Shown here one piece after another: positions 62,620 to 64,000 of a stretch of DNA of 64,000 bases. Origin of the DNA: Agromyces subbeticus DSM 16689. GTDB taxonomy: Bacteria > Actinomycetota > Actinomycetes > Actinomycetales > Microbacteriaceae. The notes beneath the pieces are model-generated. The model was not told where the DNA came from, did not search any database, and was given only the letters and a program-made list of their open reading frames with translations. The stretch spans positions 62,001-126,000 of the forward strand of contig NZ_ATXG01000008.1 of assembly GCF_000421565.1 (NCBI RefSeq), read 5' to 3'. Numbering within the stretch: the first letter of the stretch is position 1; each line of letters begins with the position of its first letter. A program made the translations under genes and the position numbers.

Positions 62620-63873
62620 ATGTCGTACGAAGCCGAGATCGAGGGCGGGCCTGCCGCCGACTCACCTCGAACCGCCGCGGATGCATCGCGCCGCCGCCGC
62701 GGCATCCGTCGCCTGATCACGTTGCCGCTCGCCGTCGTGTCCACGATCGCCGTCACGCTCGGCATCGCCCAGCCTGCCGACGCCGCTCCGCAATCGGCGA
62801 AGCGACAGCCCAAGGCGAAGGCCACCGACGGAACTGCGGCACGCGCCGCCTCGGTCGCCGCGACCGCAGCCGCCGCCTCGGTGCCGGGCGAGGTCACCGT
62901 CGGCGACGGCGACACTGTCAGCGGCATCGCCGAGCGCTACGGCGTCGCCACCGCCGACATCCTCGCGATGAACGGCCTCGGCTGGTCGAGCCTGATCTTC
63001 CCCGGCCAGCGACTCGCGCTTCCGGGCGGCGGCACCGCTGCCGCCGCGCCGACTCCCGTCGCCGCCGAACTCTCGCGCCACACGGTCGTCAGCGGAGACA
63101 CCATGAGCGGCATCGCGGCCGCGCACGGCGTCTCGCTCGACAAGGTGCTGAGCGCCAACGGACTCAGCCGACAGAGCCTGATCTTCCCCGGCCAGTCGAT
63201 CGTGCTCCCACCAGTGGGCGCGGCCCCGGTCGCCCCCACGCCGGGTCCGGTCGACGCTGCATCGGCGCCACCGGTCGCGCCCGCCGGCGATTCCTACACG
63301 GTCGCCGACGGCGACACGCTCTGGGACATCGCCGCGCGGCACGAGCTCAGCGTGCAGGATCTCGTCGCCGTCAACGGCCTCGACCCGGCCGTGGTGATCC
63401 GTGCCGGCCAAGTGCTGCGGGTCGCACGACCCGTCGCCGCCGTGACCGTGGCTTCGGTGAGTGTCGTGCTCACCGATGAGATGCGCGCGAATGCCCGCGT
63501 GATCATCGATGTCGGCAGAGCACTCGGCGTGCCCGACGACGGCATCGTCGTGGCCCTCTCCGCCGCAGCTCAGGAGTCGGGACTCAAGAACCCCGACTAC
63601 GGCGACCTCGACTCGCTCGGCCTGTTCCAGCAACGACCGAGCCAAGGTTGGGGAACCGTCGAAGAGGTGCTCGACCCGGTCCGATCCGCGATGGCGTTCT
63701 ACGGCGGTGCGACGAACCCGAACGCCGGCATCACCCGCGGCCTGCTCGATATCGAAGGCTGGGAGTCGATGAGCGTGACCCAGGCCGCGCAGGCGGTGCA
63801 GCTCAGCGCCTATCCGGAGCACTACGCGAAATGGGAGGTCTCGGCGCGGGCCTGGCTCTCCGAGATGGGCTGA
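62620..63873 (+). CDS. Secreted triple-LysM protein with lysozyme-like C-terminal domain
   Basis: Wall-binding protein, probably a peptidoglycan hydrolase. 417 aa: a basic cytoplasmic stub (about 1-31), a signal or anchor segment at 32-50 (ITLPLAVVSTIAVTLGIAQP) with possible cleavage after ADA, three LysM domains at about 91-136, 153-198 and 225-269 joined by Pro/Ala linkers, and a C-terminal domain at 285-417 (ALSAAAQESGLKNPDYGDLD, SLGLFQQRPSQGWGTVEEVL). Glu319 in AAQESGL is the likely catalytic acid by analogy with transglycosylases. ATG 62620 with GGGGAG 4 nt upstream; an in-frame TTG at 62548 is less likely. Activity is inferred. Confidence 0.85.
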   Translation: MSYEAEIEGGPAADSPRTAADASRRRRGIRRLITLPLAVVSTIAVTLGIAQPADAAPQSAKRQPKAKATDGTAARAASVAATAAAASVPGEVTVGDGDTVSGIAERYGVATADILAMNGLGWSSLIFPGQRLALPGGGTAAAAPTPVAAELSRHTVVSGDTMSGIAAAHGVSLDKVLSANGLSRQSLIFPGQSIVLPPVGAAPVAPTPGPVDAASAPPVAPAGDSYTVADGDTLWDIAARHELSVQDLVAVNGLDPAVVIRAGQVLRVARPVAAVTVASVSVVLTDEMRANARVIIDVGRALGVPDDGIVVALSAAAQESGLKNPDYGDLDSLGLFQQRPSQGWGTVEEVLDPVRSAMAFYGGATNPNAGITRGLLDIEGWESMSVTQAAQAVQLSAYPEHYAKWEVSARAWLSEMG

Positions 63874-63955
63874 CGCACGCCCGACGTCGCATCACGATGG
63901 GATTGCGATCGGCGCGTCTTCGGCGTTTGCGCCGATTGCGGCATATGCCTCTTCG

Positions 63956-63961
63956 TAGAAT
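63956..63961 (+). promoter_or_regulatory. -10 element of the kinase gene at the window end (leaderless)
   Basis: TAGAAT, six bases, GTG 63968. Best consensus match among the leaderless candidates. Confidence 0.5.
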
Positions 63962-63967
63962 CAATGG

Positions 63968-64000
63968 GTGACCACCGCACCCGTCGACCCCATGATCGGC
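63968..64000 (+). CDS. Start of a probable Ser/Thr protein kinase (PknL-like), truncated by window
   Basis: Only 11 codons, VTTAPVDPMIG, are visible. The call rests on position: in mycobacteria the Rv2175c gene is next to pknL, and this opening resembles the N-termini of actinobacterial kinases that read MIG(R)..DGRY next. TAGAAT exactly 6 nt upstream supports the GTG start. An ATG at 63964 in another frame is the alternative. The kinase domain itself lies outside the window. Confidence 0.45.
   Translation, partial: MTTAPVDPMIG

Overview
This 64 kb window is ordinary chromosome from a high-GC Gram-positive actinobacterium, most likely Microbacteriaceae (Agromyces-like; family level is inference). 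The evidence is dense GC-rich genes with many GTG starts, a polar-growth division set (Wag31/DivIVA, SepF, YggT), a dcw cluster without ftsA, ddl or murB, and a mycobacterial-style block mraZ / DUF3040 / idsA / Rv2175c / pknL. I see no prophage, insertion sequence, CRISPR array, rRNA or tRNA. No stretch above 300 bases lacks a gene.

Layout. 1-10.2 kb: hrcA (cut by the window edge, with a CIRCE operator), two DUF4870 membrane proteins, hemW, a DUF1990 gene, an LD-carboxypeptidase, lepA, a histidine kinase/response regulator pair, a hydrolase, and rpsT. 10.3-20.3 kb: holA, comEC, comEA, leuS, pabB and a secreted M28 aminopeptidase. 20.4-28.5 kb: cydABDC (cytochrome bd and its assembly exporter), divergent from a BlaI-type repressor and an M56 membrane protease, then a DedA protein. 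28.5-32.4 kb: an osmoprotectant-type ABC transporter with a TetR regulator. 32.5-41.2 kb: an App1-type phosphatase, pyrD, nrdR, hisD, dnaE and rluD. 41.2-60.2 kb: lspA, wag31, yggT, sepF, yggS, ftsZ, then the dcw cluster back to mraZ, all on the minus strand and mostly translationally coupled. 60.5-64 kb: DUF3040, idsA, the Rv2175c-like protein, a LysM protein and the first codons of a probable Ser/Thr kinase.

How the genes work together. The second half is one cell-wall factory: MraZ controls transcription, MurC-F build the precursor, MraY and MurG lipidate it, FtsW/FtsI polymerise it, FtsQ/L/Z, SepF and Wag31 place the machine, and IdsA and a PknL-like kinase supply isoprenoid precursors and signalling. 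The first half is translation and protein quality control, DNA uptake and replication, and respiration.

Most notable. (1) A 52-codon ORF of two 26-residue repeats lies between murF and mraY. It is joined by GTGA overlaps on both sides, and the repeat resembles the MurF C-terminal tail. (2) Two identically spaced dyads sit between blaI-M56 and cydABDC. (3) MurE has FHPR where meso-DAP enzymes have DNPR. (4) Many genes have a -10-like hexamer exactly 6 nt before the start codon, suggesting leaderless mRNAs. (5) The octamer CGGATGCC/GGCATCCG is strongly over-represented in coding and non-coding DNA.
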